Assembly: GCA_012729055.1 (NCBI GenBank)
Contig: JAAYDW010000077.1
Location: 31,127-95,126, forward strand
DNA from: Deltaproteobacteria bacterium
Lineage (GTDB): Bacteria > Desulfobacterota > Syntrophia > Syntrophales > Smithellaceae
Length of the DNA: 64,000 nucleotides
Direction: 5' to 3'
Position numbers and translations under genes: made by a program. Below the pieces are notes generated by a model, which saw only the letters and a list, made by a program, of their open reading frames with translations, was not told where the DNA came from and ran no database searches. Shown in pieces: positions 16,151 to 25,029 of this stretch (the stretch's first letter is position 1; each line of letters starts with the position of its first letter).

Positions 16151-18409
16151 ATGCTTTTTCCGGCCGGAGCCAAGATACGATCCTCCCGCTCCCTGCGCCT
16201 GGCGCTCCGGTTCGTTCTGCCGCTCGTCGCGGCGCTGACGCTGCTCGCCTACCTGGTCGTTCCGCTGGTGGACAGGCTGAACCTGCGCTGGTCCGTGCGC
16301 GACATGGACATCCGTTCGCAGCTCATCGCCGACACCCTCCAGGAGCCGCTGGGCGAGCTGCTCGAACAGGGCCACAAGATGAAGATCAACACGCTTCTGG
16401 CCCGGGCGACGCGAGATGAACGGCTTTTTGCGCTGGGCTACTGCGACGGCCGCGGGAGGCTTCTTTATTCGTCGCCGGTGTTTCCCGCCCAGCTGGGCTG
16501 CTCTCCGCCCAGGTCGTCGGACAGCGAGTCGCCGCTGGTCCAGCTGTCCCAGGGGCTGGTGCATGTCGCCGTCCGTCCCGTGATCGTCGCCGACGTTCCG
16601 AGAGGATCGCTCATTCTGGTGCACGACATGAGCTTCGTCCAGCACCGCAGCGCCGATACGCGCAAGTACATCGTGCTTTTGTTTGCCGTGCTGGGGCTGG
16701 TGATCTCGTTCATCACGGTGCTGGTGGCGCATTTGAGCTGGCGCGGCTGGATGAACGGCGTGCGCGCGCTGCTGCGGGGCGAGGGGCTGGTGCGGCCGTT
16801 TGCCAAGCCCGTCGATTCCGAACTGCAGCCGCTCGTGGGCGACCTGCGTTCGCTTCTGCGCTCCATCGACGCGGAAAAGCGCATGGCTGACGACACCACC
16901 GTCGCCTGGACGCCGGATGCTCTGCGGACGCTCTTGTACGAACAACTGGCGGGCGAGCAAATCATGGTGGTGTCGAACCGGGAACCCTACATTCACATGC
17001 AGGGAACCGACGGCATCAAGATTCTGCAGCCGGCCAGCGGTTTGGTTACGGCGGTGGAACCCGTCATGCGTGCCTGTTCGGGCATCTGGATCGCCCATGG
17101 CGGCGGCACGGCGGACCGCGAGGTGGTGGACAGGAAAGACCATGTCCGCGTGCCGCCGGATGCGCCGGACTACACGCTGAGGCGGATCTGGCTCAGCCCC
17201 GAAGAGGAAAAGGGATACTATTACGGACTGGCCAATGAAGGGCTCTGGCCGCTTTGCCACATCGCCCACGTCCGCCCCGTTTTCCGGACGGAAGACTGGC
17301 GGCATTATGCGGCGGTCAATGCGCGTTTTGCCGACGCCGTGGTGAAGGAAGCCCAGCGGGATGATCCGGTGGTGCTGATCCAGGACTATCATTTCGCGCT
17401 GCTGCCGCTCATGCTGCGGAAGGTTCTGCCCCGGGCGACGATCATTACCTTCTGGCACATTCCCTGGCCCAATCCGGAATCCTTCGGCATCTGTCCCTGG
17501 CGCGATGAACTCTTGCGCGGCATGCTGGGCAGCACGATTCTCGGCTTCCACACGCCGTTTCACTGCAAGAATTTCCTGGAAACGGTGGACCGCTACCTGG
17601 AAACGCGCGTGGACCACGCTTCTTCCACCATTTTTCACGGCGGCACTCTGACGCTGGTGGAAGCTTATCCGATTTCCATTCAGTGGCCGCCGCCCTGGCA
17701 GGATTCCCAGCCGTCCATCGAAGAGTGCCGGGCCGACATCCGCCGGTCCCTCGACATCGCGCCGGACGGTTTCGTCGGTCTGGGCGTGGACCGGCTCGAT
17801 TATACCAAGGGCATTCTGGAGCGGCTTCGGGCGGTCGAACAGCTGCTCGTGAGCCATCCGGAGCTGATCGGACGATTTTCATTCATTCAGATCGCCGCGC
17901 CGTCGCGTTCGGTTCTGGAAGAGTATCATTCGTTCGAGTCGCGCGTGCGGGCGCTGGCCGCCGAGATCAACCTGCGCTTCGGCCGGGGGAATTACCAGCC
18001 CCTTCATCTGCGGGTGACGCACCACGAGCCCCGGGACGTCAACCGCTACTACCGGGCCGCGGACGTGTGCGTCGTCACGAGTCTGCACGACGGAATGAAT
18101 CTGGTGGCCAAGGAGTTCATCGCCGCCCGCGACGATGAACGGGGCGTGCTGGTCCTGAGCCGCTTCACCGGCGCGGCGCACGAACTCTACGAAGCCCTGA
18201 TCGTCAATCCCTATCACATCGAACAGACGGCAGACGCCCTGTACACGGCGCTCACCATGCCGGCGTTCGAGCAACGCGAACGGATGCGCAGCATGCGGAA
18301 CCTGGTGCGCAGTTTTAATGTTTACCGCTGGGCGGGGCGGATGCTGCTCGACGCCGCCCGGATCCGGCAGCGCGAAAAACTGACAGCGCGGATCGGGGTC
18401 CAGCCATGA
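16151..18409 (+). CDS. otsA: Membrane-anchored trehalose-6-phosphate synthase with sensor-like N-terminus
   Basis: GT20 enzyme joining UDP-glucose and glucose-6-phosphate to trehalose-6-phosphate. At 752 residues it is far longer than the usual 450-500. Residues 1-250 look like a signalling receptor: TM1 about 20-40, an extracytoplasmic stretch about 41-172 containing [17 protein letters not shown] as in CACHE/PAS-like sensors, TM2 about 173-195, then a HAMP-like linker. The GT20 domain (270-740) keeps [41 protein letters not shown] and [12 protein letters not shown], so activity is expected. The acceptor loop reads [10 protein letters not shown] where many OtsA have a W-rich motif. GGAGGGGGTC precedes the ATG. 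otsB overlaps by four bases. Confidence 0.88.
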   Translation: MLFPAGAKIRSSRSLRLALRFVLPLVAALTLLAYLVVPLVDRLNLRWSVRDMDIRSQLIADTLQEPLGELLEQGHKMKINTLLARATRDERLFALGYCDGRGRLLYSSPVFPAQLGCSPPRSSDSESPLVQLSQGLVHVAVRPVIVADVPRGSLILVHDMSFVQHRSADTRKYIVLLFAVLGLVISFITVLVAHLSWRGWMNGVRALLRGEGLVRPFAKPVDSELQPLVGDLRSLLRSIDAEKRMADDTTVAWTPDALRTLLYEQLAGEQIMVVSNREPYIHMQGTDGIKILQPASGLVTAVEPVMRACSGIWIAHGGGTADREVVDRKDHVRVPPDAPDYTLRRIWLSPEEEKGYYYGLANEGLWPLCHIAHVRPVFRTEDWRHYAAVNARFADAVVKEAQRDDPVVLIQDYHFALLPLMLRKVLPRATIITFWHIPWPNPESFGICPWRDELLRGMLGSTILGFHTPFHCKNFLETVDRYLETRVDHASSTIFHGGTLTLVEAYPISIQWPPPWQDSQPSIEECRADIRRSLDIAPDGFVGLGVDRLDYTKGILERLRAVEQLLVSHPELIGRFSFIQIAAPSRSVLEEYHSFESRVRALAAEINLRFGRGNYQPLHLRVTHHEPRDVNRYYRAADVCVVTSLHDGMNLVAKEFIAARDDERGVLVLSRFTGAAHELYEALIVNPYHIEQTADALYTALTMPAFEQRERMRSMRNLVRSFNVYRWAGRMLLDAARIRQREKLTARIGVQP

Positions 18410-19185
18410 CGCATTTTCGGTCCGCGGCTTTCCTTTTCGGAAAATCCGCGCAGGCCCGGTTGGCGGATTTTGTCGATCCGGTCACGCTGTTTGCCTTCGA
18501 CCTGGACGGGACGCTGGCGCCCATTGTCTCCGATCCCGCGCTCGTCCGCGTTCCGGATGCGGTGGAGCGCGCCCTGGCCGAGCTGGCCGGCCGGGCTCCC
18601 GTCGCGATCATCACCGGACGCTCCCGTTCGGACGCTCTGGCGCATCTCGAAAGCCCGCCGCGCTATGTGATCGGCAACCACGGCGCGGAGGGGCTGCCCG
18701 GCTGGGCCGAGCGCGAAAACGACTTTGTCCGGACGGCGCAGGGCTGGCAGCAGCAGCTCGACATCCTGCTTCCGCAGGAGGAACAAACGGGCATTGTGAT
18801 CGAAAACAAGGGCCCGACGCTCTCGATTCATTACCGGCGCGCCGTGAACATCCCGGCGGCCCAGGGACTGGTTCTGCATGCCGTCCGGCGGCTTTTGCCG
18901 CCGCCTCGGCGCGTCAGCGGAAAATTCGTGGAAAATCTGCTGCCGGACGGCGCTCCGGACAAGGGGGTCGCGCTTGAGCTGCTGATGCGGCGGGAAAACC
19001 TGGCGAAAGCGTTTTTTGTCGGCGACGATGAAACGGATGAAGATATTTTCCGCCTTGGCCGCAAAAACATTTTTACCGTCCGGGTGGGACAAAAGGAAAC
19101 GAGCGGCGCGGGCTTTTATCTGCGGGGCCAGTATGAAATGGCCGGACTCCTGCGCCTGCTCAACCGCCTGCTGAAACGTTTCTAA
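18406..19185 (+). CDS. otsB: Trehalose-6-phosphate phosphatase
   Basis: HAD-superfamily phosphatase releasing trehalose from trehalose-6-phosphate in the cytoplasm. The 259-residue protein has the catalytic DxD motif in FDLDGTLAPIV near residue 28, the second motif IITGRSR near 68, and the magnesium-binding GDDETDEDIF near 206-215. The N-terminal extension is short and unremarkable. The ATG overlaps the otsA stop codon (ATGA), so both enzymes of the pathway are made together. No terminator follows; the usp promoter starts within a few bases of the stop. Confidence 0.93.
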   Translation: MTHFRSAAFLFGKSAQARLADFVDPVTLFAFDLDGTLAPIVSDPALVRVPDAVERALAELAGRAPVAIITGRSRSDALAHLESPPRYVIGNHGAEGLPGWAERENDFVRTAQGWQQQLDILLPQEEQTGIVIENKGPTLSIHYRRAVNIPAAQGLVLHAVRRLLPPPRRVSGKFVENLLPDGAPDKGVALELLMRRENLAKAFFVGDDETDEDIFRLGRKNIFTVRVGQKETSGAGFYLRGQYEMAGLLRLLNRLLKRF

Positions 19186-19189
19186 AGGG

Positions 19190-19219
19190 TTGACAGCCTC
19201 TCGGATTGGTTGCTATATA
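19190..19219 (+). promoter_or_regulatory. Sigma70-like promoter for usp-mscS
   Basis: TTGACA (19190-19195), 18-base spacer, TATATA (19214-19219), beginning five bases after the otsB stop and about 28 bases before the usp start. Allows usp and mscS to be expressed apart from the trehalose genes. Confidence 0.65.
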
Positions 19220-19246
19220 ACCGGCGCATGAGAAAGGAAGGTCCGG

Positions 19247-19657
19247 ATGAAAGAATTTCGAAATCTGCTCTACGCGATCAATCTGGACGACGAACGCCCG
19301 TCGTCGATGATATTTGCCCTGGAATGTGCGCGTCTGTTTAAGAGCCGGCTGCACGTGGTCTATGTGAACGATCCGCAGGCAGGATACCGCCATCCGACCG
19401 ACCGGGAAGACGCCATCGCTCTCAAGGTCCGCCAGGCCGTCCCCGCGGCGCTGTTGGAGGATGTGGAGATCGTTTACGCCGCCGCCCGGGGAAACGCGGC
19501 GGAGGAAATCGTCAAGTATGCGGAGGCGCAGGACATCGATTTGCTGATCGTCGGGCATAAACACCGCAGCAAACTCTATTCCTCCATGTTTGACAGCACC
19601 GACGTCAATATCATCGACACGGCGCTGAGGCCGGTTCTGGTCATTCCGGAAAAGTAG
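19247..19657 (+). CDS. Universal stress protein (UspA family)
   Basis: Small cytoplasmic alpha/beta protein of 136 residues. It begins EFRNLLYAINLDDERPSS and ends with the family strand RPVLVIPEK. The nucleotide-binding GxxGx(9)G(S/T) motif is replaced by GHKHRSKLYSSMFDSTD, so it is probably the non-ATP-binding UspA subtype. GGAAGGT lies before the ATG. The position between otsB and mscS supports a role in osmotic or general stress. A second, different Usp is at 36461-36907. Confidence 0.85.
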   Translation: MKEFRNLLYAINLDDERPSSMIFALECARLFKSRLHVVYVNDPQAGYRHPTDREDAIALKVRQAVPAALLEDVEIVYAAARGNAAEEIVKYAEAQDIDLLIVGHKHRSKLYSSMFDSTDVNIIDTALRPVLVIPEK

Positions 19658-19718
19658 GCTATCCTTCGCGAATAACGCGGCGCGCCGTCCGGACGACGGG
19701 CAAGCCGCAGGGGGCATT

Positions 19719-20774
19719 ATGGACATTTTGAACACCATCTATCTGGGAAACACGCTGCAAAGCTGGCTCGCGGCGGTTTTGATTCTGGCCGCCGTGTTTG
19801 CCGTTTTGAAAATCGTCCAGCGCGCCGCCATCTCCCGGCTGACGAAGCTGTCCGCCGCCACCGACAATCAAATCGACGATCTTCTGGTCACGATGCTGAG
19901 GCAGACGAAATTTTTCATCCTGCTTATCGCCTCCGCGTATGTGGCGTCTTACGCGGTTGTGCTGAGGCCGTCCGTCGCGGCGCTGTGGCAGAAGGCGGTG
20001 ATTCTGGTCCTGATTGTTCAGGGCGGCCTCTGGGCCAGCGCCGGCGTCCGGTTCTGGCTTGGCCGGACGATCGCCAGGCGGATGGATCAGGACGCCTCCA
20101 GCGCCACCACGCTGTCGCTTTTGGGATTCGTGGCGCGCATGGTTCTCTGGATCATCGTGTTCCTGCTGATTCTGGACAATCTGGGCGTCAACATCACGGG
20201 GCTCGTGGCGGGGCTGGGCATCGGCGGCATCGCCGTGGCGCTGGCCGTGCAGAATATTCTGGGCGATCTGCTGGCGTCTTTGTCGATCGTGCTGGACAAA
20301 CCTTTCGTCATCGGCGATTTTATCGTGGTGGATGCGCTTTCCGGGACGGTCGAGCACATCGGACTCAAGACCACGCGCATTCGCAGCCTGAGCGGCGAGC
20401 AGCTCATTTTTTCCAACAACGATCTTTTGAAAAGCCGCATCCGCAACTACAAGCGCATGGAAGAGCGGCGCATCATCTTCAGCTTCCGCGTCGTGTATTC
20501 GACGCCCCCGGAGAAGCTGGAGCGCATCAAGGCAATCGTGTGGGACATCATCGAAAAAACGCCGAAAGCGCGCCCCGACCGTGTCCATTTCAAGGAATTC
20601 GCCGATTCGTCTCTGAACTATGAAGTGGTTTATTTTGTAGCCCTGCCGGATTACAATGTCTATATGGATGTTCAGGAAGCGATCAATCTGGCCATCTACC
20701 GCCGCTTCCAGGAAGAAGGCATCGCGTTCGCGTATCCGACGCAGACGATTTTTCTTGAACGCACGACCGGTTAA
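19719..20774 (+). CDS. Mechanosensitive ion channel MscS family
   Basis: Small-conductance mechanosensitive channel relieving hypo-osmotic pressure, inner membrane. The 351-residue protein has about four or five transmembrane helices in the first 190 residues, the last being the pore helix with VAGLGIGGIAVALAVQNILG (about 163-182), followed by the beta domain (KPFVIGDFIVVDALSGTVEHI near 195-215) and the C-terminal alpha/beta domain. The extra N-terminal helices are common in long MscS (YnaI/MscM-like). Sixty bases follow usp; a shared transcript is likely. An AT-rich hairpin with a T-run (20837-20861) may end it. Confidence 0.9.
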   Translation: MDILNTIYLGNTLQSWLAAVLILAAVFAVLKIVQRAAISRLTKLSAATDNQIDDLLVTMLRQTKFFILLIASAYVASYAVVLRPSVAALWQKAVILVLIVQGGLWASAGVRFWLGRTIARRMDQDASSATTLSLLGFVARMVLWIIVFLLILDNLGVNITGLVAGLGIGGIAVALAVQNILGDLLASLSIVLDKPFVIGDFIVVDALSGTVEHIGLKTTRIRSLSGEQLIFSNNDLLKSRIRNYKRMEERRIIFSFRVVYSTPPEKLERIKAIVWDIIEKTPKARPDRVHFKEFADSSLNYEVVYFVALPDYNVYMDVQEAINLAIYRRFQEEGIAFAYPTQTIFLERTTG

Positions 20775-20836
20775 TTTGCGGGCCGCCGCAGCGGGCAAGG
20801 CCCTTTTCCCCCCTTATTGAGTATGCTGCCTGTCGG

Positions 20837-20861
20837 AAAAGACGACGCAAGGTCTTTTTTT
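20837..20861 (+). terminator. Probable intrinsic terminator of usp-mscS
   Basis: AAAAGAC, 8-base loop, GTCTTTT, with the T-run extending to seven T. The stem is AT-rich and only seven pairs, so modest strength. Confidence 0.45.
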
Positions 20862-20963
20862 CGTCTGGATGGTTGTTGCACAAAGGATAGAGATGCTCCC
20901 GGCAGCAGACGCGGCAAGGGTACAAATTTTGCACTCCAGTGACTTTACGGCTCTGATCGGTTG

Positions 20964-21050
20964 ATGCAGCGGCGGACGCCGATCGAGATCGACGGCAGAG
21001 AAATTGCGCTGAATTTTGATCCCCGCGCCGCCACAGCGCCAAAAGGGTGA
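20964..21050 (+). CDS. Possible 28-residue small ORF
   Basis: ATG to TGA reading MQRRTPIEIDGREIALNFDP and eight more residues. The stretch looks like natural protein sequence, yet there is no Shine-Dalgarno sequence and an in-frame stop lies a few codons upstream. It could be a gene remnant or chance. Confidence 0.15.
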   Translation: MQRRTPIEIDGREIALNFDPRAATAPKG

Positions 21051-21105
21051 AACCGCGGGTGTGCAGCATATGGTTCATTATCATTCGAAGGAGTGCAGCA
21101 TTTCA

Positions 21106-22530
21106 ATGATGAAAAAATTTTTCGGCATCTTTTTTTCGGCGGTTCTTCTTGTGCCGGGTGTTTCCGGCTTTTGTCCGGCGTCCGCGACGGTCGATATCGG
21201 AGTCGTCCTGCCCTTGTGGTCGGCTCTGCCCTTTGCGGGCATTTTGCTTTCCATTGCGCTGATGCCGCTTATTGTGCCGCGTTTCTGGCACCACCATTTT
21301 CCCAAGGTTTCCGCTTTCTGGGCCCTGGTCTTCGCCCTCCCGTTTTTGTATTTTTTCCGGGAAGTCGCCGTCCATGAAATTCTGCATATCGTGATCATCG
21401 ACTACATTCCCTTTATTCTGCTCCTCTGGGCTTTGTTTACGGTTTCAGGCGGCATTTACGTCCGCGGTTCTCTGAAAGGAACGCCCGCCGTCAATTCCGT
21501 CATTTTGCTCATCGGCACACTTTTGGCCTCCGTCATCGGGACCACCGGCGCCTCCATGCTGCTCATCCGCCCGATCCTGCGCTCCAACGCCTGGCGCGTT
21601 CATAAGGTACACACCATCATTTTTTTTATTTTTCTGGTGAGCAACATCGGCGGGGCGCTCACGCCGCTGGGCGATCCGCCCCTGTTTCTCGGCTTTCTGC
21701 ACGGCGTTCCGTTTTTCTGGACGCTGCACATTCTGCCGGAAATGGCCTTTGCGAGCGTTATTCTCCTGGCGCTTTATTTTGTACTCGATACTTACTATTA
21801 CAGAAAGGAAAGCAAAACCGCCATGCCGGACGATGCGCCGGAGCCGCTGCGCGTTGAAGGCAAGCGCAATTTCATTTTCCTGGCCGGCATCATCGGCGCG
21901 GTGCTGATGAGCGGAACTATGAAAATGGGCGAAGTTTCCGTTTTCGGCATCCACCAGACGGTGGAAAATCTCGCCAAGGACGCGATTCTGATCGGTATGG
22001 GCATACTGTCGCTCGCGGCGACGAAACGCGAAGTCCGAGCGGGAAACGAGTTCACGTGGGCGCCGATTCTGGAAGTCGCTTATCTCTTTGCCGGCATCTT
22101 CATCACCATCATTCCCGCGCTCGCGATTCTCAAGGCGGGCGACAAAGGGGCGCTGGCCTGGCTGGTTCAATCCGTCAATACGCCGTCCCATTATTTTTGG
22201 GCGACGGGGGTGCTGTCGAGTTTTCTGGACAACGCGCCCACCTATCTCACCTTCTTCAACAGCGCGCTGGGCAAGTTTTATCCCGGGCTTCCCGAAGCCC
22301 AGGCGGTTGCCGGCCTCATCGTGGACAAAATTCCGTATCTCGCGGCCATATCCGCCGGAGCTGTTTTCATGGGCGCCAATACGTATATCGGCAACGCGCC
22401 CAATTTCATGGTGAAGTCGATCGCTGAGGAAGCGGGAGTGAAAATGCCGAGCTTTTTCGGCTACATGTTCAAATATTCGATCCCCGTTCTGGTGGTTCTG
22501 TTCCTTGTGATCACCCTCGTTTTCTTCTGA
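21106..22530 (+). CDS. NhaD-like sodium/proton antiporter (ion transporter superfamily)
   Basis: Inner-membrane antiporter of 474 residues with about 12 hydrophobic segments. An N-terminal signal-like helix (KKFFGIFFSAVLLVPGVSG) precedes the ion-transporter core. Diagnostic stretches are GTTGASMLLIRPILRSN (about 150-166), NIGGALTPLGDPPLFLGFLHG (180-200), and SFLDNAPTYLTFF near 378, the unwound-helix regions of this superfamily. ATG 21106 or 21109 follows GAAGGAG; the track start at 21016 is unlikely. It may extrude sodium or act as another Na-coupled carrier; citrate transport cannot be excluded. Context with MscS and trehalose genes favours ion homeostasis. Confidence 0.8.
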   Translation: MMKKFFGIFFSAVLLVPGVSGFCPASATVDIGVVLPLWSALPFAGILLSIALMPLIVPRFWHHHFPKVSAFWALVFALPFLYFFREVAVHEILHIVIIDYIPFILLLWALFTVSGGIYVRGSLKGTPAVNSVILLIGTLLASVIGTTGASMLLIRPILRSNAWRVHKVHTIIFFIFLVSNIGGALTPLGDPPLFLGFLHGVPFFWTLHILPEMAFASVILLALYFVLDTYYYRKESKTAMPDDAPEPLRVEGKRNFIFLAGIIGAVLMSGTMKMGEVSVFGIHQTVENLAKDAILIGMGILSLAATKREVRAGNEFTWAPILEVAYLFAGIFITIIPALAILKAGDKGALAWLVQSVNTPSHYFWATGVLSSFLDNAPTYLTFFNSALGKFYPGLPEAQAVAGLIVDKIPYLAAISAGAVFMGANTYIGNAPNFMVKSIAEEAGVKMPSFFGYMFKYSIPVLVVLFLVITLVFF

Positions 22531-22658
22531 GCAAATATCGCTTGAAGATCGGGGGGAAAGCGGATAAGGTGAAACCGATTTTGCAGCCGGAGGCCGTCGC
22601 GATACTTACCGCGTCGCCCGCCTGAGCTGCGGAAGAAGAATATGGAGGAAAATCATTC

Positions 22659-23516
22659 ATGGCAGCCACACTGCGCAAATCTTTAAAAACCATCGAGGAT
22701 TACAAGGTTTCCAATCCTCACTACACCGACCTGCTGGATATTCTCGCTGAAATCCTGATTCTCCGGGAAGCGTACCGCAAGCAGATGGAGCAGCCGATCT
22801 TTTCCGTGGAAGAAAAACTGATTCCGGGAAAAATGGAAGGAGGACTGCCTCTCATCGATTTGACCGGGCGCACCTACGATCTGACACGGTCGCGGGAATA
22901 TTTTTATTCACTGGTTTCCATTGCCGAAAAGAAAATGCCCCAAGACGCGCACAAGTTTCTGGAAATCATTAAAGACGAACAGTTCGACTGGGAAAAGATC
23001 GTCCGGGCGTCGTTCAATCCCGGCCCGGCTGAAGAGGAGGCTCCGGAGGAAGACCTCAAGGCATCCGGAGACAATGACGAACAGATCGATCTGATTGATT
23101 TGTTTCTCGAAGAGAGTCTTCGTCCGGAACTCGAAGCGGTCGCCGAGAAATACGGCGTTTTGGTGGCTAAATCGGGCTGGTCGGAAGGCTACTGCCCGAT
23201 CTGCGGCAAGGAGCCGAAAATCGGTGAAATCCGCGAAAAGGAAGACGGCAAGCGTTATCTGTTCTGCCACCAGTGCGGCTACAAATGGCCCTTCCGCCGG
23301 ATCAAATGCCCGTTCTGCGGCAACGAGGAGCAGCATTCGCTGGCGTATTTCGCCGTCGAAGGCGAGGAAAGCCGCCGCGTCGATGTCTGCAACAAGTGCC
23401 GCCGCTACATCAAGATCGTCGAACTTCCCAAATCATCCGAGGACGTCAATCTGGATGTCGAGGATATCGCCACGCTGCATCTGGACATGCTGGCCTACGA
23501 TGAAGGATACAATTAA
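22659..23516 (+). CDS. fdhE: Formate dehydrogenase accessory protein FdhE
   Basis: Cytoplasmic maturation factor for formate dehydrogenases, with rubredoxin-like iron sites. The 285-residue protein carries four paired cysteine motifs in the C-terminal half: CPICGKEP, CHQCGYKW, CPFCGNEE and CNKCRRY (about 180-250), exactly the FdhE arrangement. GGAGG precedes the ATG. No formate dehydrogenase genes adjoin it, so its client is encoded elsewhere; mobB at 41759 points to the same Mo/W enzymes. A strong bidirectional terminator follows at 23538-23576. Confidence 0.9.
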   Translation: MAATLRKSLKTIEDYKVSNPHYTDLLDILAEILILREAYRKQMEQPIFSVEEKLIPGKMEGGLPLIDLTGRTYDLTRSREYFYSLVSIAEKKMPQDAHKFLEIIKDEQFDWEKIVRASFNPGPAEEEAPEEDLKASGDNDEQIDLIDLFLEESLRPELEAVAEKYGVLVAKSGWSEGYCPICGKEPKIGEIREKEDGKRYLFCHQCGYKWPFRRIKCPFCGNEEQHSLAYFAVEGEESRRVDVCNKCRRYIKIVELPKSSEDVNLDVEDIATLHLDMLAYDEGYN

Positions 23517-23537
23517 AGAAGACCGTCCGTCCGGTGT

Positions 23538-23576
23538 AAAAAAGCCCTGCGGGGGAATCTCCCGCAGGGCTTTTTT
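23538..23576. terminator. Strong bidirectional intrinsic terminator
   Basis: Six A, GCCCTGCGGG, 7-base loop, CCCGCAGGGC, six T. Ten perfect GC-rich pairs with A/T tracts on both sides, placed between the convergent fdhE and dapB-like genes; it serves both strands. Confidence 0.95.
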
Positions 23577-23612
23577 ATGCGCGGTTGAAACCGTTTCCGA
23601 AAACGGCCGTGA

Positions 23613-24401
23613 TTAATAAACGGGGATGTTTCTCTTGAACATGTCGACGATGATATTTTCCATCGAATACATTCCCGCGGGGGCGGTGTTCAGCCACTTG
23701 GCGGCGAAAATCGCCCCCTGTCCGAAGGCCGCCTTGCTGATGCTTTCATGAACCAGGCGGATGGTCTGATTGGGCAGGCCGAAAATGATTTCATGCTTGC
23801 CGACAATGCCGCCCACGCGAATGGAGTTGACGTGCCTGGCTTTGTCCAGGCCGAGAATGTCGGCGATTTTCAACGCCGTGCCCGATTCTTCCTTTTTGCC
23901 CCGGAAGTGTTCTTCCACGATTTCAATATCCGCGTGCGGGGCGATGCCCTGCAGGATTTGCGAGGCCACCAGAAGAAAATTGATGCCGAGCGTGATGTTG
24001 GGCGAATACAGGACGGCTGTTTTCGCCGACAGGCTTTTCAGATCAGCAACGTCCGGCTCCCTGTATTTGGAAATGGCGGAAATGATTCGAATGCCGTAGT
24101 TTGCGGCGGGTGCGTACCGGGAATGCGCTCTGGCGCTGGAAAAATCGATCAGGATGTCGACCGGATGGTCCCGGAAAAAGTCGGGGGAAACTTCATCCAC
24201 CGAAAAAATCGGGGCTTCGTTGACTTCGTAGCCCAACAGACGGGTGGCGTATTTGTGGTTGTCCTTGTGCGTGCGCCGGACGACCCATTCCAGATCGAAC
24301 TGGCCGTCCTTGTAAAATTCATCGGCCACCAGGCGGCCTGTTTTTCCGAAGCCGAAAAGACCGATCTTGATTTTGGCAATTTTCCGATCTTTTTTCTTCA
24401 T
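23613..24401 (-). CDS. Divergent 4-hydroxy-tetrahydrodipicolinate reductase (DapB-like)
   Basis: NAD(P)H-dependent reductase fold of 262 residues. The N-terminal nucleotide-binding loop is IGLFGFGKTGRLVADEF (about 13-29). The catalytic segment reads EIVEEHFRGKKEESGTALKI (about 160-180), where DapB normally has EAHHRxKxDAPSGTA: one His is Phe, and the D-A-P stretch is altered, while SGTA and a Lys four residues after the His remain. The C-terminal VGKHEIIFG matches DapB. Only 31 bases after korC, it may be co-transcribed with the kor operon. Lysine biosynthesis is the family role, but the substitutions leave room for a different substrate. Confidence 0.75.
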   Translation of the reverse strand: MKKKDRKIAKIKIGLFGFGKTGRLVADEFYKDGQFDLEWVVRRTHKDNHKYATRLLGYEVNEAPIFSVDEVSPDFFRDHPVDILIDFSSARAHSRYAPAANYGIRIISAISKYREPDVADLKSLSAKTAVLYSPNITLGINFLLVASQILQGIAPHADIEIVEEHFRGKKEESGTALKIADILGLDKARHVNSIRVGGIVGKHEIIFGLPNQTIRLVHESISKAAFGQGAIFAAKWLNTAPAGMYSMENIIVDMFKRNIPVY

Positions 24402-24432
24402 GGAGAATCTGTACAGGGGATTCTTTTACCTG

Positions 24433-25023
24433 TCAATCCTGAAGTTTGGCCTGCTCCTGTTCCACCGTTCCCTTGATGATGGACTGGCCGTACTCCCGGC
24501 CGTTGGTGAAGGCGCGCAGGTTGTTGTCCCTTGTCGCGGGCGGCACGGATTCGAGCACCGCTTTTTTGAGCGCGTCGGCATGCACCAGCGGTTCCACCGC
24601 GGAGAGAAACCCCAGCATGACGATGTTGGCCATCATCTTCGTGCCGAGCTGTTCGGCAAAGCGGGTGGCGGGAATATGAAAGGTTTTGAAGCTCATGTCG
24701 CTTTTGCGCGTGCGGACCAGATCCGTGTCCCAGATCAGCGTCCCCTCGGGGCGCAGGGATTTTACGTTTTTCGTGTAGGCCTCCTGGCTCATGCAGACCA
24801 GAATTTCCGGCTCCTCCACGCAGGGGAAGAGAATTTCCTCGCTGCTGATGATCACCTGGCTGGAGCACGCGCCGCCGCGCGCTTCCGGGCCGTAGTTTTG
24901 CGTCATGGTGGCGTGCTTGTGGTCGTAAAGCGTCGCCGCCCGGCCCAGGATGTCGCCGGCCATGACGATGCCCTGGCCGCCGAAGCCGGTAATAAGAATA
25001 TGTCTTTCCCGCTTGTCGGTCAT
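24433..25023 (-). CDS. korC: 2-oxoacid:ferredoxin oxidoreductase gamma subunit
   Basis: Gamma subunit of a CoA-forming 2-oxoacid oxidoreductase. The 196-residue protein starts ILITGFGGQGIVMAGDILGR, the nucleotide/CoA-contact signature of POR/KOR gamma, followed by NYGPEARGGACSSQVIIS (about 42-59). It lies six bases after korB, with AAGGTGA before its ATG. Last core gene of the set korD-korA-korB-korC on the minus strand. 2-Oxoglutarate is the most likely substrate from the gene arrangement; a branched-chain 2-oxoacid enzyme (Vor) is possible, and would match the liv transporter. Confidence 0.88.
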   Translation of the reverse strand: MTDKRERHILITGFGGQGIVMAGDILGRAATLYDHKHATMTQNYGPEARGGACSSQVIISSEEILFPCVEEPEILVCMSQEAYTKNVKSLRPEGTLIWDTDLVRTRKSDMSFKTFHIPATRFAEQLGTKMMANIVMLGFLSAVEPLVHADALKKAVLESVPPATRDNNLRAFTNGREYGQSIIKGTVEQEQAKLQD

Positions 25024-25029
25024 GGCGCG

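Larger units (their letters stand above)
20775..21105. other. Intergenic region upstream of the NhaD-like gene
   Basis: 331 bases with no long ORF. It has a terminator-like hairpin (20837-20861) and a short ORF with protein-like codon use (20964-21050). I looked for a sodium, c-di-GMP or other riboswitch: GACGCAAGG at 20844-20852 recalls part of a GEMM-I core, but the rest of the fold is missing. No consensus promoter stood out. Confidence 0.4.

Noticed and set aside
16085-17857. 590-residue minus-strand ORF opposite otsA
   Set aside because: Antisense frame with His/Arg/Gln-rich composition; otsA motifs on the plus strand are decisive.
20830-20870. c-di-GMP (GEMM-I) or sodium riboswitch before the NhaD-like gene
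   Set aside because: Only GACGCAAGG resembles a core piece; the remaining conserved helices and the second junction are missing, and the sequence fits a simple hairpin with a T-run.
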